Source: Burkholderiales bacterium (GTDB lineage: Bacteria > Pseudomonadota > Gammaproteobacteria > Burkholderiales > JAEUOS01). Taken from it: 32,782 nucleotides of DNA. A model generated the notes under the pieces. It was not told the DNA's origin. It was given only the letters and a program-made list of their open reading frames with translations, and ran no database searches. Each line of letters opens with the position of its first letter. Within the stretch, counting starts at the first letter, position 1. This document shows, in pieces, positions 8,571-17,518 of this stretch. The stretch covers positions 1 to 32,782 of the forward strand of contig CANJDH010000052.1 of the NCBI GenBank assembly GCA_947473125.1, given 5' to 3'. Both the position numbers and the translations under genes were made by a program.

Positions 8571-8690
8571 TGTTCGGAGCTTGCGTAACCGGCAATCAGA
8601 ATGCGGGCCAGGACGGGTGTAAGGCGTGTGCAGGGCGCAGGCGGCGCCGCGGAACCTGCCCGAACCCGAGGCAGTCCGAGGCGGGTGGCT

Positions 8691-8696
8691 TATAAT
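8691..8696 (+). promoter_or_regulatory. Putative -10 element of the lptD-surA-pdxA operon
   Basis: A perfect TATAAT lies in the 186-bp divergent spacer between amgK and lptD, about 60 bp before the lptD ATG. The hexamer at -35 (near 8668-8673, GAGGCA) is poor. The element sits within TTATAA, which is self-complementary, so it could also serve the divergent amgK operon, for which I see no better promoter. An envelope-stress sigma factor could also act on lptD/surA, but I did not recognise a clear site. Confidence 0.45.
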
Positions 8697-8756
8697 TTCA
8701 GGCTGAATTCTAACGGAATCGCCCTCGCGTTCGTGCAGGTCTTGAACGTGTTCCCC

Positions 8757-11213
8757 ATGCACCTGATGCTGCGCAAAAAATACACCAGCCTTTTGCGCCC
8801 CCTGGCACTACTGGTGTCGGCGCTCGCCGCCCTGGATGTTGGTGCGGCGCCGGCAGATCAGGACGGTGATGCAGCCGCAGGATCGGCGGGCCTGTTCATT
8901 CCGTTGCTGGCGCCCTCGGCGACCTACCTGGTGGCTGCGGCGGATGCGTCCCAGACCGCAAGCGGCGCGCAGCCGGTGCTTTCCGCTGAGCCGGTGCGGC
9001 CCAGCGGCGCGTTGTCGCGTCGCGAGGAAGCGGCTTCACGTGAGGCGCCGGCGCTTGCGGAAACGCTGGCGCTCAAGACCGACGAACGCCTGCTTGCCCA
9101 GCGCCCCGGCGCCGACCCGGTTCCTGCATTCGTGCAAGGACTCAAGATGTCGGGCGAAACCGGGCGTGTGACAGTGATCGAAGGCGATGCAGAATTGCGC
9201 AAGCGCGGCACTAACGTCAAGGCCGACCGCATCGTTTACCAGCCCCTGGACGACCAGTTGCAGGCCAGCGGCAACGTGCGTATTTATCGCGAGGGCGATA
9301 TTTTCACCGGCACCACGCTGGACCTGAAGCTTGACGCGCAAACCGGCTTTTTCCTCAAATCGACCTACCTGCTGGCCAATGATCGCGCACGCGGCAGCGC
9401 CGAGCGCATGGAGTTTCTCGGCAAAGACCATTACCGTGCCGACGACGCCGTCTACACTACCTGCGGTCCCGACAATGATGACTGGTACCTCAAGGTCAAG
9501 GAGCTGAAACTCGATTACGGGCGCGATGCCGGCGAGGTTACCAACGCCCAGCTCAACTTCCTGGGCATGCACATCCTGTCGGTGCCGAGCATGTCGTTTG
9601 CGCTCAATTCACGCCGCAAGTCGGGTTTTTTGACACCCTCGTTTGGCAGCACCATCCAGAGCGGCCAGGAATTGTCGCAACCCTACTACTGGAATATCGC
9701 GCCGAACCGGGACATGACCATCACGCCGCGGTTCATGACCAAGCGCGGCCTGCAGACCAACCTTGCGAGCCGCTTCATCGGTGAGGATTACCAGGGTGAA
9801 GCGCGGCTCGAATGGCTGCCTGACGACAAGGTGACGCGCACCAACCGCAGCGGCTTCAGTCTGCTGCATCGCCAGAGTTTTGGTGGTGGCTGGTCGGGCA
9901 CCGCCAATGTCAATCGGGTGTCGGACGATACCTACTTCACCGACCTGTCGAGCAGAATCGCGGCAACTTCACAGCGGACGCTGTTGCGCGAAGGCGTTCT
10001 GAATTACGTCAACCCGTATTTCAACATTTCCTCGCGGGTGCAAAGTTTTCAGAACCTCCAGGATCCGCTGGTACCGTTTGCCAAGCCCTACCATCGGCTG
10101 CCGCAGATCGGATTGAGCGCCCGCAAACTCGATTTTGGCGGGTTCGACCTCAACTTCGCCGGGGAATTCACGCGCTTTTCCCATCCCACAGATGTAGTAG
10201 GGAATCGGGTAGTCGCCAATCCCAGCATCAGCTATCCGTTGTTGTCGCCCGGCGGCTACCTGACGCCCAAGCTCGCTTTGCATTCGACGCGTTACTTCCT
10301 GCAGCAGAATGCGGCCGGCACGCCGGACAGCTTTGTCCGCACCGTTCCCAGTTTCAGTCTGGACAGTGGTCTGGTATTCGAACGCGCGACCGATTATTTT
10401 GGCCAGAATTACACGCAGACGCTGGAGCCGCGCATGTATTACCTGCGGGTGCCGGTGCGCGACCAGTCGCGTATGCCGGTGTTCGATTCCGGGCTGCCCG
10501 ACCTCAATTTCGCGCAGATTTTTACCGACAATATCTACTCCGGGCAGGACCGGATTGCGGATGCCAGCCAGGTGACCTTTGGCGTTACGTCGCGCCTGCT
10601 CGGGTCGGACAAGGCGGGGGAGCGCATTCGGGTGTCTTTCGCGCAGCGTTATTATTTTGCGACCCAGACGGTCACTTTGCCCGGCGAAACCCCGCGCACC
10701 AATCGAACCTCTGATTTTCTTGCGGCACTTTCCGGCGAAATTGCTCCGAAGTTGACGCTCGACACGGCCCTTCAATACAACCCAAGCACTGGCGCCGCGC
10801 AGCGTGCCAGCGTGGGGGTACGTTGGAGTCCGGCGGCGGGCAAAACCGTGTCGGCGGCCTACCGTTACCGGCGAGACCTGATCGAGCAGGTAGACTTTGC
10901 AGGGCAGTGGAAATTTTCTGACAACTGGTATGGTGTCGGCCGCTACAATTTTTCGCTGCTTGAGAGTCGCCTGGTGGAGGCCCTGGGCGGTGTCGAATAC
11001 GATGGCGGATGCTGGGTGGGGCGCGTCGTCCTGCAAAAATTCGTCACTACCGCGCAGCAAACTACGACGGCGTTGTTTTTCCAGATCGAACTGAACGGAT
11101 TGTCGCGCCTCGGGTCGAATCCGATTGACGCGCTTCGGCGCAACATCCCCGGCTATACCAAGCTCAACGAGCACCAGATGCCTGGCGCAAGAACCATGGA
11201 CCGATACGAATGA
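8757..11213 (+). CDS. lptD: LPS-assembly outer-membrane protein LptD
   Basis: LptD is the beta-barrel that, with the lipoprotein LptE, inserts lipopolysaccharide into the outer leaflet. From the ATG at 8757 it has 818 residues: a signal peptide with hydrophobic core ending near residue 31 (VGAA/PADQ), an Ala/Pro-rich stretch of about 100 residues, an OstA/LptA-like periplasmic domain (about 135-205), then the barrel with SGFLTPSFGSTIQSG and PYYWNIAPNRDMTITPRFM. There are only two cysteines in the mature protein, Cys236 (TTCGPDNDDW) and Cys752 (GGCWVGR), against four in E. coli. A GTG at 8748, with AGGT about 8 nt upstream, is an alternative start adding three residues. The stop overlaps surA as ATGA. 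Identification is firm. Confidence 0.96.
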   Translation: MHLMLRKKYTSLLRPLALLVSALAALDVGAAPADQDGDAAAGSAGLFIPLLAPSATYLVAAADASQTASGAQPVLSAEPVRPSGALSRREEAASREAPALAETLALKTDERLLAQRPGADPVPAFVQGLKMSGETGRVTVIEGDAELRKRGTNVKADRIVYQPLDDQLQASGNVRIYREGDIFTGTTLDLKLDAQTGFFLKSTYLLANDRARGSAERMEFLGKDHYRADDAVYTTCGPDNDDWYLKVKELKLDYGRDAGEVTNAQLNFLGMHILSVPSMSFALNSRRKSGFLTPSFGSTIQSGQELSQPYYWNIAPNRDMTITPRFMTKRGLQTNLASRFIGEDYQGEARLEWLPDDKVTRTNRSGFSLLHRQSFGGGWSGTANVNRVSDDTYFTDLSSRIAATSQRTLLREGVLNYVNPYFNISSRVQSFQNLQDPLVPFAKPYHRLPQIGLSARKLDFGGFDLNFAGEFTRFSHPTDVVGNRVVANPSISYPLLSPGGYLTPKLALHSTRYFLQQNAAGTPDSFVRTVPSFSLDSGLVFERATDYFGQNYTQTLEPRMYYLRVPVRDQSRMPVFDSGLPDLNFAQIFTDNIYSGQDRIADASQVTFGVTSRLLGSDKAGERIRVSFAQRYYFATQTVTLPGETPRTNRTSDFLAALSGEIAPKLTLDTALQYNPSTGAAQRASVGVRWSPAAGKTVSAAYRYRRDLIEQVDFAGQWKFSDNWYGVGRYNFSLLESRLVEALGGVEYDGGCWVGRVVLQKFVTTAQQTTTALFFQIELNGLSRLGSNPIDALRRNIPGYTKLNEHQMPGARTMDRYE

Positions 11214-12565
11214 AGCTTTCTACAACGAGGTTTCCCTGCAGCGTGCGGGCCATGCTGTTGGGCGCGATGCTCGTGATTCCCGGCATTGCTGCTGCCCAGG
11301 CCGACAAGCTGACTCCAGGCCTCGCGACCCAGCCGAAAACGCGCGTGATCCTGGCCGATCGCATCGTCGCAGTGGTCAATGACGAGATTGTCACGCTGCG
11401 CGAACTGGAAGACCGGATGCGGGTGGTCCGGGCAGAACTGGCGCGCCAGCGCGTCGCACCGCCCCCGGACGACGTCCTCGAGAAACAGGTACTGGAGCGC
11501 ATCATCGTCGATCGAGCGCAGATCCAGTTTGCCCGCGAGGGAGCGATCCGCGTCGACGACCAGCAGCTCGACGCTTCGGTCGCCCGTATCGCCGAAAACA
11601 ACCGGCTGTCGATGGCGCAGTTTCGCGATGTGCTCGAACGTGACGGCATTCCCTTCAATCGCTTCCGTGAAGATGTCCGCACCGAGATCCTGATCAACCG
11701 GTTGCGCCAGAGCGAGGTCGACGGCCGCATCGTCGTCAGCGAAGGCGAAATCGACAATTTCATGGCGCAAAATGCCTCCAGCGGCGCCGAGGAATTCAAT
11801 CTGGGGCACATTTTGGTACGCGTGCCCGAGAGCGCCAGCGCCGACCAGATCGAGGCACGCCGGAAACGCGCCGATGAGGCGATGGCGCAACTCAAGGCCG
11901 GCAAGGACTTCGCGCAGGTGTCCGTGAGTTTTTCCGACGCGCCCGAGGCGCTGTCGGGCGGTGTGATGGGGTTTCGTCCGCAGGATCGCCTGCCGCAATT
12001 GTTTGTCGAGGGCGTGGCGAAGCTCGGCAAAGACCAGCTGAGCGAAATCCTGCGCAGTTCGAACGGATTTCACATTCTCAAAATGGTCGATCGACGCGGC
12101 ACGGGCACGACGCCGACGGTCCAGCAAACCCGGGCACGCCACATCCTCATCAAGACCAGCCAGATCGTGACCTCGGACCAGGCGCGCAACCGCCTGGTTG
12201 ACCTGCGCGAGCGCCTCGTCAACAAGGCCGCGCAATTTGCCGATCTGGCCAAGCAGTACTCGGCCGATGGCAGCGCCGCCAAAGGTGGCGACCTTGGCAT
12301 CGTCTACCCGGGGGATACCGTGCCCGAATTCGAAAAGACCATGGACGCGCTCAAACCCGGCGAGATCAGCCAGCCGGTGCAGACCCAGTTCGGCTGGCAC
12401 CTGATTGAAGTGATCGAGCGCGGCAGCGGCGACATGAGCCGCGACCGCATGCGCCAGGCGGCGCGCACGGCCTTGCGTGAGCGCAAGTCGGACGAGACCT
12501 ACCAGGAGTGGCTGCGCCAGTTGCGCGACCGCACTTTCGTCGAATACCGGCTCGAAGACCGCTAG
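11210..12565 (+). CDS. surA: Periplasmic chaperone / peptidyl-prolyl isomerase SurA
   Basis: SurA escorts unfolded outer-membrane proteins, including LptD, through the periplasm. The 451-residue protein (E. coli 428) has a signal peptide ending about residue 29 (IAAA/Q), an N-terminal chaperone domain beginning [17 protein letters not shown], and two parvulin domains. The first is at about 195-296 ([12 protein letters not shown] ... [15 protein letters not shown] ... [10 protein letters not shown]) and the second at about 305-410 ([10 protein letters not shown] ... [17 protein letters not shown] ... FGWHLIEV), followed by the short C-terminal segment. The ATG at 11210 overlaps the lptD TGA (ATGA), so a client and its chaperone are translationally coupled. 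pdxA follows 2 nt after the stop. Confidence 0.97.
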   Translation: MKLSTTRFPCSVRAMLLGAMLVIPGIAAAQADKLTPGLATQPKTRVILADRIVAVVNDEIVTLRELEDRMRVVRAELARQRVAPPPDDVLEKQVLERIIVDRAQIQFAREGAIRVDDQQLDASVARIAENNRLSMAQFRDVLERDGIPFNRFREDVRTEILINRLRQSEVDGRIVVSEGEIDNFMAQNASSGAEEFNLGHILVRVPESASADQIEARRKRADEAMAQLKAGKDFAQVSVSFSDAPEALSGGVMGFRPQDRLPQLFVEGVAKLGKDQLSEILRSSNGFHILKMVDRRGTGTTPTVQQTRARHILIKTSQIVTSDQARNRLVDLRERLVNKAAQFADLAKQYSADGSAAKGGDLGIVYPGDTVPEFEKTMDALKPGEISQPVQTQFGWHLIEVIERGSGDMSRDRMRQAARTALRERKSDETYQEWLRQLRDRTFVEYRLEDR

Positions 12566-12567
12566 CC

Positions 12568-13623
12568 ATGGCGGCGTCGCGCCCGGTCATTGCGGTGACC
12601 ACTGGCGAGCCTGCCGGCATCGGGCCGGATATCGCCATCATGCTGGCTGCACGACGCGGCGTGTGGCGCGGCGCCAGCCTGGTGCTCGTGGGAGATGCGG
12701 CCTTGCTCGAAATGCGGGCGCGCCGCCTCGGGCTTGACCCGGCCGAGGTGCTGCGCGGCGTCGAAATCGGGCACGTCCCCTTGCGTGCGCGGGTGCGCAC
12801 GGGGCACCTTGACCCGCGCAACGCTTCTTACGTATTGGCGACTCTCGACGCTGCGCTGGCCGGCTGTGTCGGCGGCGAATTTGCCGCAATGGTCACGGCA
12901 CCGGTGCACAAGGGCGTGATCAACGACGCAGGTGTCGTCTTTACCGGCCATACCGAATATCTGGCCGAGCGCACCTCTGCCGCGCACGTCGTGATGCTGC
13001 TGATCGGTGCCATGGCGCGTTCGGCAAAGGCGCCCGGCGCCGTGTTGCGCGTGGCGCTGGCGACCACCCACTTGCCGCTGGCGCAGGTTCCACGCGCCAT
13101 TACACCCAAGAGTCTCGAAGCGACGCTCGCGGTCCTGCAGCACGATTTGCGGCACAAATTCGGCATTGCCGGTCCGCGCATTCTGGTGGCCGGGCTCAAT
13201 CCCCATGCCGGCGAATCCGGGCACCTGGGGCGCGAGGAAATCGACGTCATTGCGCCGGTGATCGCAGGTTGCCGGCAGGCCGGCATGGATGTGCGCGGGC
13301 CGTTGCCGGCTGACACCCTGTTCACCCCGGGCGTGCTTGCCGGCGCCGACGCGGTGCTGGCGATGTATCACGACCAGGGCTTGCCGGTACTCAAGTTCGC
13401 CACCTTCGGCCTGGGCGTCAACGTGACGCTCGGCTTGCCGATCATCCGTACCTCGGTCGATCACGGCACCGCCCTTGATCTCGCCGGCAGTGCCGTGAAG
13501 GCGCGCACGGCTGACCCGGGCAGTCTGTTTGCCGCCTTCAGGCTGGCGCGCGAGCTGGTTGGCGCGAGCGCCGCCGCACGTGATGTAGCGCCCAAGCGAG
13601 CACCCCGGCGCAGAGCGAGATGA
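12568..13623 (+). CDS. pdxA: 4-hydroxythreonine-4-phosphate dehydrogenase
   Basis: PdxA oxidises 4-phosphohydroxy-L-threonine in the DXP-dependent pyridoxal-phosphate pathway. The 351-residue protein starts [20 protein letters not shown], and its metal ligands are His168 (TTHLPL), His213 ([11 protein letters not shown]) and His268 ([12 protein letters not shown]). TGHTEYL at 127-133 and [14 protein letters not shown] near 294-307 are also conserved. The ATG is 2 nt after the surA stop. The last 20 or so residues are Ala/Arg-rich (ending KRAPRRRAR), extend beyond the conserved fold, and are encoded on the strand opposite the 3' end of lnt, overlapping it by 86 bp. In many proteobacteria rsmA/ksgA follows pdxA; here it does not. 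Confidence 0.96.
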   Translation: MAASRPVIAVTTGEPAGIGPDIAIMLAARRGVWRGASLVLVGDAALLEMRARRLGLDPAEVLRGVEIGHVPLRARVRTGHLDPRNASYVLATLDAALAGCVGGEFAAMVTAPVHKGVINDAGVVFTGHTEYLAERTSAAHVVMLLIGAMARSAKAPGAVLRVALATTHLPLAQVPRAITPKSLEATLAVLQHDLRHKFGIAGPRILVAGLNPHAGESGHLGREEIDVIAPVIAGCRQAGMDVRGPLPADTLFTPGVLAGADAVLAMYHDQGLPVLKFATFGLGVNVTLGLPIIRTSVDHGTALDLAGSAVKARTADPGSLFAAFRLARELVGASAAARDVAPKRAPRRRAR

Positions 13624-15082
13624 CCATCCAGTTGCCGCTCAGCACGTAAGGTGTTGCGCCGACGCGGCCCTGAACGGTGGCTAGCAACGCGCCCTCGGTG
13701 AATAGCGGCAATCTTTGCGTCACCACGCCGCGCGCATCAATCACTGCGGTCGCACCGGTATTGGTGGCGCGCAGCATGGTCCGTCCGCTCTCGAGGGCGC
13801 GCATCCGGCTCGCCTGCAGGTGCTGGTGCGGCGCCAGCGAATCGCCAAACCAGCCGATATTGGATAGATTGAGCAGCAAGGTCGCTTGGGGCAATTGGCG
13901 GATGATCTCCTCGCCGAACAGGTCTTCGTAACAGATGTTGAGGGCCACATGCTGCGCCCCGATCGGCATTGGCACCTGGCGTGGGCCTCCCGACGTGAAG
14001 TCACCAAGCGGCATGCGCATCAGGTCGACGAACCAGCGAAAACCAAACGGGATGAACTCCCCGAACGGGACCAGGTGGGATTTGTCGTAATGCAGCCCGG
14101 CGTCGCGCCCGAGGCTGATGGCGCTGTTGAAGTAGCCGGTGCCGGCGCTGCGCGTCTGCGCACGCGGCACGCCGGTGACGAGGGTGGCGCCGCGGCTGCT
14201 GGCGAGGGCATCGAGGCGTTCCAGCGTGGCGCGCGGAATTGTATGCAGCATGCGCGGCAATGCGGTTTCGGGAAACACAATCAGCTCCGCCGGGTGTCGC
14301 TCGGCAAGGCGTACGTAGGTGTCCAGGGTCGACTCAAAGCGACCTTCGACAAATTTGAGTTCCTGCGGGATGTTGCCCTGGATCAGGCTCACGGTGAGCG
14401 GCTTGCCGCTGCCGTGCGTCCACTCAATGGCAGCCAGCCCCAGGCCGGCGGCAATCAGCAGCACGACGCAGGAGATGGGCCTGAGAAGCGTTTGCACTAA
14501 CGCTTTCCCAGACATCGCCGAGGCGGCTGCGTGCGCCAGCAGGCTCGCCACCAGCAGCGCCAGGAACGTCACGCCATGGACGCCGAACAGCGGTGCGAAG
14601 CCTGCCAGCGGGCCGTCGGTATGGGCGTATCCGGGCGCGATCCAGGGGAAGCCGGTGAACACCCAGCCGCGCAGCCATTCGCAAAGGGTAAACGCGGCCG
14701 GGATCACCAGCAGTGTGCGTGCCCAGGGGGATGGCGCGAGCCGCGCCTGGGCCCAGCCGGCCAGTGCCGTGTAGGCGGCCAGAATCATCGCGAACAGCAG
14801 CGTCGCGAGCGCCGCAACCGGCATGGGCATGCCGCCGACGTCGTGCATGCTGATGTAAACCCAGGAGACACCGGCGCCAAACCAGCCCATGCCGAAGGCA
14901 AACCCGGTGGCCGCGGCGTTGCGCGGCGCAGCGCCATGCCAGAGCACGCACAACAGGCCGAGCAGGAAGGGTTGCAGCCACCAGTGGCCGAAGGGTGCAA
15001 ATGTCAGGACCATCGCGGCGCCGGCACAAGGCGCGATCGCGAATCGAATTGCCGTCACCTGCGTCGATCGGGTAAGGCTCAA
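13538..15082 (-). CDS. lnt: Apolipoprotein N-acyltransferase
   Basis: Lnt adds the third acyl chain to the N-terminal cysteine of lipoproteins at the inner membrane. The 514-residue protein has several N-terminal membrane helices ([39 protein letters not shown]) and a periplasmic nitrilase domain. The catalytic triad is visible: Glu272 in VFPETALP, Lys334 in [11 protein letters not shown] and Cys384 in [10 protein letters not shown], each within a few positions of E. coli (267/335/387). The start is TTG at 15080-15082, overlapping the corC TGA as TTGA; the next in-frame ATG is residue 24, inside the first helix. It is the last gene of miaB-phoH-ybeY-corC-lnt, as in E. coli, and its 3' end overlaps convergent pdxA. 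Confidence 0.96.
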   Translation of the reverse strand: MSLTRSTQVTAIRFAIAPCAGAAMVLTFAPFGHWWLQPFLLGLLCVLWHGAAPRNAAATGFAFGMGWFGAGVSWVYISMHDVGGMPMPVAALATLLFAMILAAYTALAGWAQARLAPSPWARTLLVIPAAFTLCEWLRGWVFTGFPWIAPGYAHTDGPLAGFAPLFGVHGVTFLALLVASLLAHAAASAMSGKALVQTLLRPISCVVLLIAAGLGLAAIEWTHGSGKPLTVSLIQGNIPQELKFVEGRFESTLDTYVRLAERHPAELIVFPETALPRMLHTIPRATLERLDALASSRGATLVTGVPRAQTRSAGTGYFNSAISLGRDAGLHYDKSHLVPFGEFIPFGFRWFVDLMRMPLGDFTSGGPRQVPMPIGAQHVALNICYEDLFGEEIIRQLPQATLLLNLSNIGWFGDSLAPHQHLQASRMRALESGRTMLRATNTGATAVIDARGVVTQRLPLFTEGALLATVQGRVGATPYVLSGNWMVISLCAGVLAWALHHVRRRSRQPARAPA

Positions 15083-15927
15083 ACGGCAGGCGCCGGGACC
15101 GCGAGGCGTTCCACCCGCAGGATGTGCACCTGGCGGCTGTCGGCGCGCAGTACCTGGAACTTGAAGCCGGCGATACTGACCACTTCACCGCGTTTGGGTA
15201 CGCGCCCGAGGCGGTTGATCACCAGGCCGCCGACAGTATCGGCCTCGTCCTCGGGCAATCCTGCGCCAAAATGGCGGTTGAAGTCGGCCACTTCGGTCAG
15301 GGCGCGCACCCGGTGGCGCCCGTCCTTGTCGGTGAAGATGTTGTCTTCGGCTTCGTCGAAATCGAATTCGTCGTCGATTTCGCCGACGATCTGTTCAAGC
15401 ACGTCTTCGATGGTGACGAGACCGGACACGCCGCCATACTCGTCGACCACGATCGCGATGTGGTTGCGGTTGGCGCGAAACTGGCGCAGCAGGTCGTTGA
15501 GCCGTTTCGACTCCGGGATGAACACCGCCGGGCGCAGCATCTCGCGCACCCGCACCTCTTCGCCCGCGTAAACGCGCAGCAGGTCCTTGGCAAGCAGGAT
15601 GCCGATGATTTCGTCGCGGCTTTGGTCGATCACCGGAAAACGCGAGTGCGCGGTCTGGATCACGAACGGCAGGAATTTTTCAATCGGGTCGCCGATGTCG
15701 ATCAGGTCCATCTGGGCGCGCGGCACCATGATGTCGCGCGCGGCGAGCTCGGAGGTTTGCAGCACGCCCTCGATCATCGCCAGCGCTTCGGCATCAAGCA
15801 GGTCGCGCTCGCGCGCCGAGTGCAGCAGTGCGATCAGTTGTTCGCGGTCTTCAGGCTCGCGCATCAGGAGCGCCGAGAGGCGCTCGAACAGGCTGGTCTT
15901 GTGCGGGGCGGGTAAAGGGTCATCCAT
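15079..15927 (-). CDS. corC: CorC/HlyC-family CBS-domain protein (YbeX type)
   Basis: This is a cytosolic 282-residue protein with an acidic N-terminal segment, two CBS domains (about 65-190) and a CorC_HlyC transporter-associated domain (about 205-275). Signatures are ARDIMVPRAQMDLID, HSRFPVIDQSRDEIIGIL, HIAIVVDEYGGVSGLVTIEDVLEQIVGEIDDE (quoted here in part of the family core) and ADTVGGLVINRLGRVP. Family members were first linked to magnesium/cobalt efflux through CorA; the E. coli homologue YbeX also sits next to lnt and has since been connected with ribosome/RNA metabolism. The ATG is at 15925-15927, 67 nt after ybeY. Its TGA overlaps the TTG start of lnt. Confidence 0.93.
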   Translation of the reverse strand: MDDPLPAPHKTSLFERLSALLMREPEDREQLIALLHSARERDLLDAEALAMIEGVLQTSELAARDIMVPRAQMDLIDIGDPIEKFLPFVIQTAHSRFPVIDQSRDEIIGILLAKDLLRVYAGEEVRVREMLRPAVFIPESKRLNDLLRQFRANRNHIAIVVDEYGGVSGLVTIEDVLEQIVGEIDDEFDFDEAEDNIFTDKDGRHRVRALTEVADFNRHFGAGLPEDEADTVGGLVINRLGRVPKRGEVVSIAGFKFQVLRADSRQVHILRVERLAVPAPAV

Positions 15928-15995
15928 ACCGGGTGGCGATGAAAACAGGAAAGGCAGTGCGCAGACCGGCGGTACGGGGCGCTACGCGCTGGCTT

Positions 15996-16469
15996 TCATG
16001 TTTCATACGGATTTGCGAGACCCAGTTTACCCAAGATTTCGATCTCACGCGCCTCCATGCGCCGTGCGTCGGCCGGCTTCTCGTGGTCGAAACCGCAGGC
16101 ATGCAGCACGCCATGGATCGTCAGGTGTGCGTAGTGGGAGGCCAGCAGCTTGCGCTGTGCGCGGGCTTCGGCCGTAATCACCTGGGCGCACAGCACGATG
16201 TCGGCCTCGAGTGGTTGCCGGCCGTAGGCAAAGGTAAGCACGTTGGTAGCGCCGTGTTTGCTGCGATACACGTGGTTGAGGCGCACGCCTTCGGCGCGGT
16301 TGACGATGCGTAGCACCAGAGTGGCGGCATCGGCAGCGCCGGCCGTGCCCTCGACTTTGCTCGTCGCATCGTGCGCCAGCGCGGCACTTGCCCATTTGCG
16401 GAACGCACCGGGCGCCGGGATGCCGGCAATGCGGCTTGCAATCTGGACCGTCAGGTTCACGGCGGGCAT
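15996..16469 (-). CDS. ybeY: Endoribonuclease YbeY
   Basis: YbeY is a single-domain zinc endoribonuclease involved in 16S rRNA 3'-end maturation and ribosome quality control. The 157-residue protein carries the family metal-binding motif HGVLHACGFDH, giving His119, His123 and His129, preceded by NVLTFAYG and ADIVLCAQVI. An upstream in-frame TTG at 16476-16478 would add three residues; the ATG at 16467-16469 (MPAVNLTVQ) is preferred. About residues 36-48 (SKVEGTAGAADAA) form a small Ala/Gly-rich loop. It lies 17 nt after phoH in the conserved miaB-phoH-ybeY-corC-lnt order. Confidence 0.95.
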   Translation of the reverse strand: MPAVNLTVQIASRIAGIPAPGAFRKWASAALAHDATSKVEGTAGAADAATLVLRIVNRAEGVRLNHVYRSKHGATNVLTFAYGRQPLEADIVLCAQVITAEARAQRKLLASHYAHLTIHGVLHACGFDHEKPADARRMEAREIEILGKLGLANPYET

Positions 16470-16486
16470 GCGGTGCAAGCGTATTC

Positions 16487-17518
16487 TCAGCGTCGCGCAA
16501 AGCTCTGGCCCGGGCGGCCCAGCATCGTGTCGATCACGTCGGCCGTGCCGCTCTCCGCAGCCCGGGCGGTATGGGCCTCATAGGCCATCACAATTCGGCC
16601 CACCAGCGGATGGCGCACCACGTCGTCGGCGACAAAGCGCGTGAACGCAATGCCACGCACCTCCTTGAGGATTTCGGCGGCTTCGTTCAGGCCGCTCTTG
16701 TTGCCGCGCGGCAGGTCGATCTGGGTCGGGTCTCCGGTGACCACCGCCTTGGCGCCGAAACCCATGCGCGTCAGGAACATTTTCATCTGCTCCGGCGTGG
16801 TGTTCTGCGCCTCGTCTAGAATGATGAACGAATGTGTCAGGGGGCGGCCGCGCATGTAGGCCAGCGGCGCGATTTCGATCGCGCCCTTCTCGAACATCTT
16901 GCCGACCTTGTCGAAGCCCATCAGGTCATAGAGCGCGTCGTACAGCGGCCGCAGGTAGGGGTCGACCTTCTGTGCCAGATCGCCCGGCAAGAAGCCGAGG
17001 CGCTCACCGGCCTCGACTGCGGGCCGTACCAGCACGATGCGCTTGACCGCGTCGCGCTCGAGCGCATCGACCGCGCAGGCCACCGCAAGATAGGTCTTGC
17101 CGGTGCCGGCCGGGCCGATGCCGAACGTGACGTCATGCGCCAGGATCTGTTCGAGATAGAGGCGCTGGTTCGGGGTGCGACCGGCCAGATCGCGGCGCCT
17201 TGTCATCAGCACCGGGCCTTCGGTGGGCATCGCCGCGACGCGCGTCGCGACCAGTCCGAGTTGCACGTCGTCGATGTCGAGCGGCTTGTCTGCACGCGCA
17301 TAGAAGCCTTCGAGCAGGTCCATGCCGCGCGCCACGTCTTCGCGCTGGCCCTTCAGGGTCAGGCGTGCGCCGCGCCGGGTGATGGCGATGTCGAGTGCGA
17401 TTTCGGCCTGGCGCAGGTTGGTGTCGAGCGGGCCGCACAGGTTGGCGAGGCGCTTGTTGTCGAGCGGCTCGAAATGCAGCGTCGCCGAATGCGGCTTTAC
17501 CGGGGGTTTGGAGGTCAT
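16487..17518 (-). CDS. phoH: PhoH-family ATPase (YbeZ type)
   Basis: This 343-residue P-loop protein of the PhoH/YbeZ family has Walker A GPAGTGKT at 135-142, Walker B FIILDEAQN, then VVTGDPTQIDLPRG. The N-terminal 80 residues resemble a KH-like/YbeZ N-domain (LCGPLDTNLRQAEIALDI). YbeZ is a predicted RNA-associated ATPase that functions with the neighbour YbeY. The ATG at 17516-17518 shares its A with the miaB TGA (TGATG), giving a one-base overlap and likely coupled translation. An in-frame TTG directly before this ATG is not needed. Gene order agrees with E. coli. Confidence 0.95.
   Translation of the reverse strand: MTSKPPVKPHSATLHFEPLDNKRLANLCGPLDTNLRQAEIALDIAITRRGARLTLKGQREDVARGMDLLEGFYARADKPLDIDDVQLGLVATRVAAMPTEGPVLMTRRRDLAGRTPNQRLYLEQILAHDVTFGIGPAGTGKTYLAVACAVDALERDAVKRIVLVRPAVEAGERLGFLPGDLAQKVDPYLRPLYDALYDLMGFDKVGKMFEKGAIEIAPLAYMRGRPLTHSFIILDEAQNTTPEQMKMFLTRMGFGAKAVVTGDPTQIDLPRGNKSGLNEAAEILKEVRGIAFTRFVADDVVRHPLVGRIVMAYEAHTARAAESGTADVIDTMLGRPGQSFARR

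Noticed and set aside
9969-12400. Long minus-strand open frames opposite lptD and surA
   Set aside because: No recognisable motifs and rich in His, Arg and Gln as expected for antisense frames; the plus-strand genes are certain.
12990-13070. Suspected insertion in PdxA around [14 protein letters not shown]
   Set aside because: The metal-binding histidines fall at 168, 213 and 268, within two residues of the E. coli positions, so there is no net insertion.
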